Shown piece after piece: positions 33,500-33,896 of a stretch of DNA of 33,896 bases. Below the pieces are notes generated by a model. The model did no database searches. It was not told the DNA's origin and saw nothing but the letters and a program-made list of their open reading frames with translations. Each line of letters begins with the position of its first letter. The stretch's first letter is position 1. Origin of the DNA: Nitrosomonas sp. (GTDB lineage: Bacteria > Pseudomonadota > Gammaproteobacteria > Burkholderiales > Nitrosomonadaceae); assembly GCF_021731985.1 (NCBI RefSeq), contig NZ_JAKFWH010000081.1, positions 1 through 33,896 of the forward strand, in the 5' to 3' direction. Position numbers and translations under genes: made by a program.

Positions 33500-33896
33500 A
33501 TGGCCATGAATCGTATCCAATTCCAAGCAGGCTTGTCCTTACCTGCATTCCTTGCGCAGTTTGGCACAGATGAACAATGCGCTGATGCATTGGAAGCGTC
33601 CCGTTGGCCGCAAGGATTCAGCTGCCCAGGCTGTAGTAACGCGAATTACTACTTGCTTAAGATAGGAAAACACAAGACCTTCCAATGCAAGTGCTGCCGG
33701 TTGCAGACATCTCTGATCGCTGGCACCTTGTTCCAGAGCACTCACTTGGCGCTAAGCATTTGGTTTTTAGCAATTTATCTGATCAGCCAAGCCAAGACCG
33801 GCTTGTCGGCACTCGACCTTAAGCGGCAGTTGGGCGTGAGTTATCCAACGGCTTGGCTGATTCAGCAGAAGCTGATGCAGGCGATGGTCGAACGGG
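33500..33896 (+). CDS. IS1595-family transposase, 5' part (runs off window)
   Basis: The visible 132 codons begin MAMNRIQFQAGLSLPAFLAQ. They carry a zinc-ribbon (CPGC near residue 42 and CKCC near residue 64), then QTSLIAGTLFQSTHLALSIW and ALDLKRQLGVSYPTAWLIQQ. This is the N-terminal half of transposases of the IS1595 (ISXO2-like) family; the DDE/N catalytic part lies beyond the edge. GAGGA sits about 8 bases before the ATG. No frame break is visible in this part. Confidence 0.92.
   Translation, partial: MAMNRIQFQAGLSLPAFLAQFGTDEQCADALEASRWPQGFSCPGCSNANYYLLKIGKHKTFQCKCCRLQTSLIAGTLFQSTHLALSIWFLAIYLISQAKTGLSALDLKRQLGVSYPTAWLIQQKLMQAMVER

Noticed and set aside
1..33896. CRISPR arrays, rRNA genes, riboswitches
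   Set aside because: No regularly spaced identical repeats with unique spacers, no rRNA-like blocks and no recognisable riboswitch cores were seen by eye.

Overview
The window reads as chromosomal DNA of a betaproteobacterium, most likely a Nitrosomonas-like ammonia oxidiser. This rests on protein resemblance (valS, pepA, holC, arfB, DUF1415, srkA, corA) and on the general look of the accessory genes; it is an inference, not a database result.

Layout. (1) Bases 1-4050 are an accessory, toxin-antitoxin-rich scrap heap: a HigB/HigA-like pair (912-1569), a ParD/ParE pair (2658-3195), a dead antitoxin and other fragments. Among them lie three diverged copies of a ~95-bp repeat, two direct and one inverted. 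Copy two runs straight into the 3' half of a tRNA-Asn gene, so this looks like stacked and decayed integration sites. (2) Bases 4055-11528 are a well-bounded 7.45-kb integrative element inserted at the 3' end of a tRNA-Ser(GGA) gene, with a 26-bp direct repeat (one mismatch) at its two ends. It encodes an HUH replication protein of the phage gpA type, two small unknown proteins, an excisionase-like protein and a tyrosine integrase. These five genes read away from the tRNA in a nearly continuous, overlapping series. Its distal part carries cargo: a single-chain DUF262+DUF1524 (GmrSD-like) protein, an RHH-like/Doc toxin-antitoxin pair and a DUF6988-like protein. It resembles a phage-satellite-like element with defence cargo. 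(3) Bases 11600-12870 are again debris: a truncated 29-aa gene start, an intact small antitoxin, and a truncated RelE-type toxin fused to a frameshifted nitroreductase.

(4) Bases 12931-21984 are core genome: arfB (ribosome rescue), a DUF1415 gene, srkA, pepA, holC, a small hypothetical gene and valS on the plus strand, with corA convergent on the minus strand. (5) Bases 22137-32956 hold a small unknown gene and one giant minus-strand gene of 3432 codons. Its product has 13 tandem PPC-like repeats, a cadherin-like domain, a long YD/RHS region with the RHS core, a glycine-rich stretch, a VWD domain, two PKD-like domains and a unique C-terminus. It is probably a secreted or surface protein, and no toxin domain follows the RHS core. 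A complete 118-bp MITE-like element lies downstream of it and a half copy lies upstream. (6) The window ends inside an IS1595-family transposase gene.

Most promising for follow-up are the tRNA-Ser element, whose rep-int genes may be read from the tRNA promoter and which has phased repeats beside rep; the repeat family around the toxin-antitoxin pairs; and the domain architecture of the giant protein.
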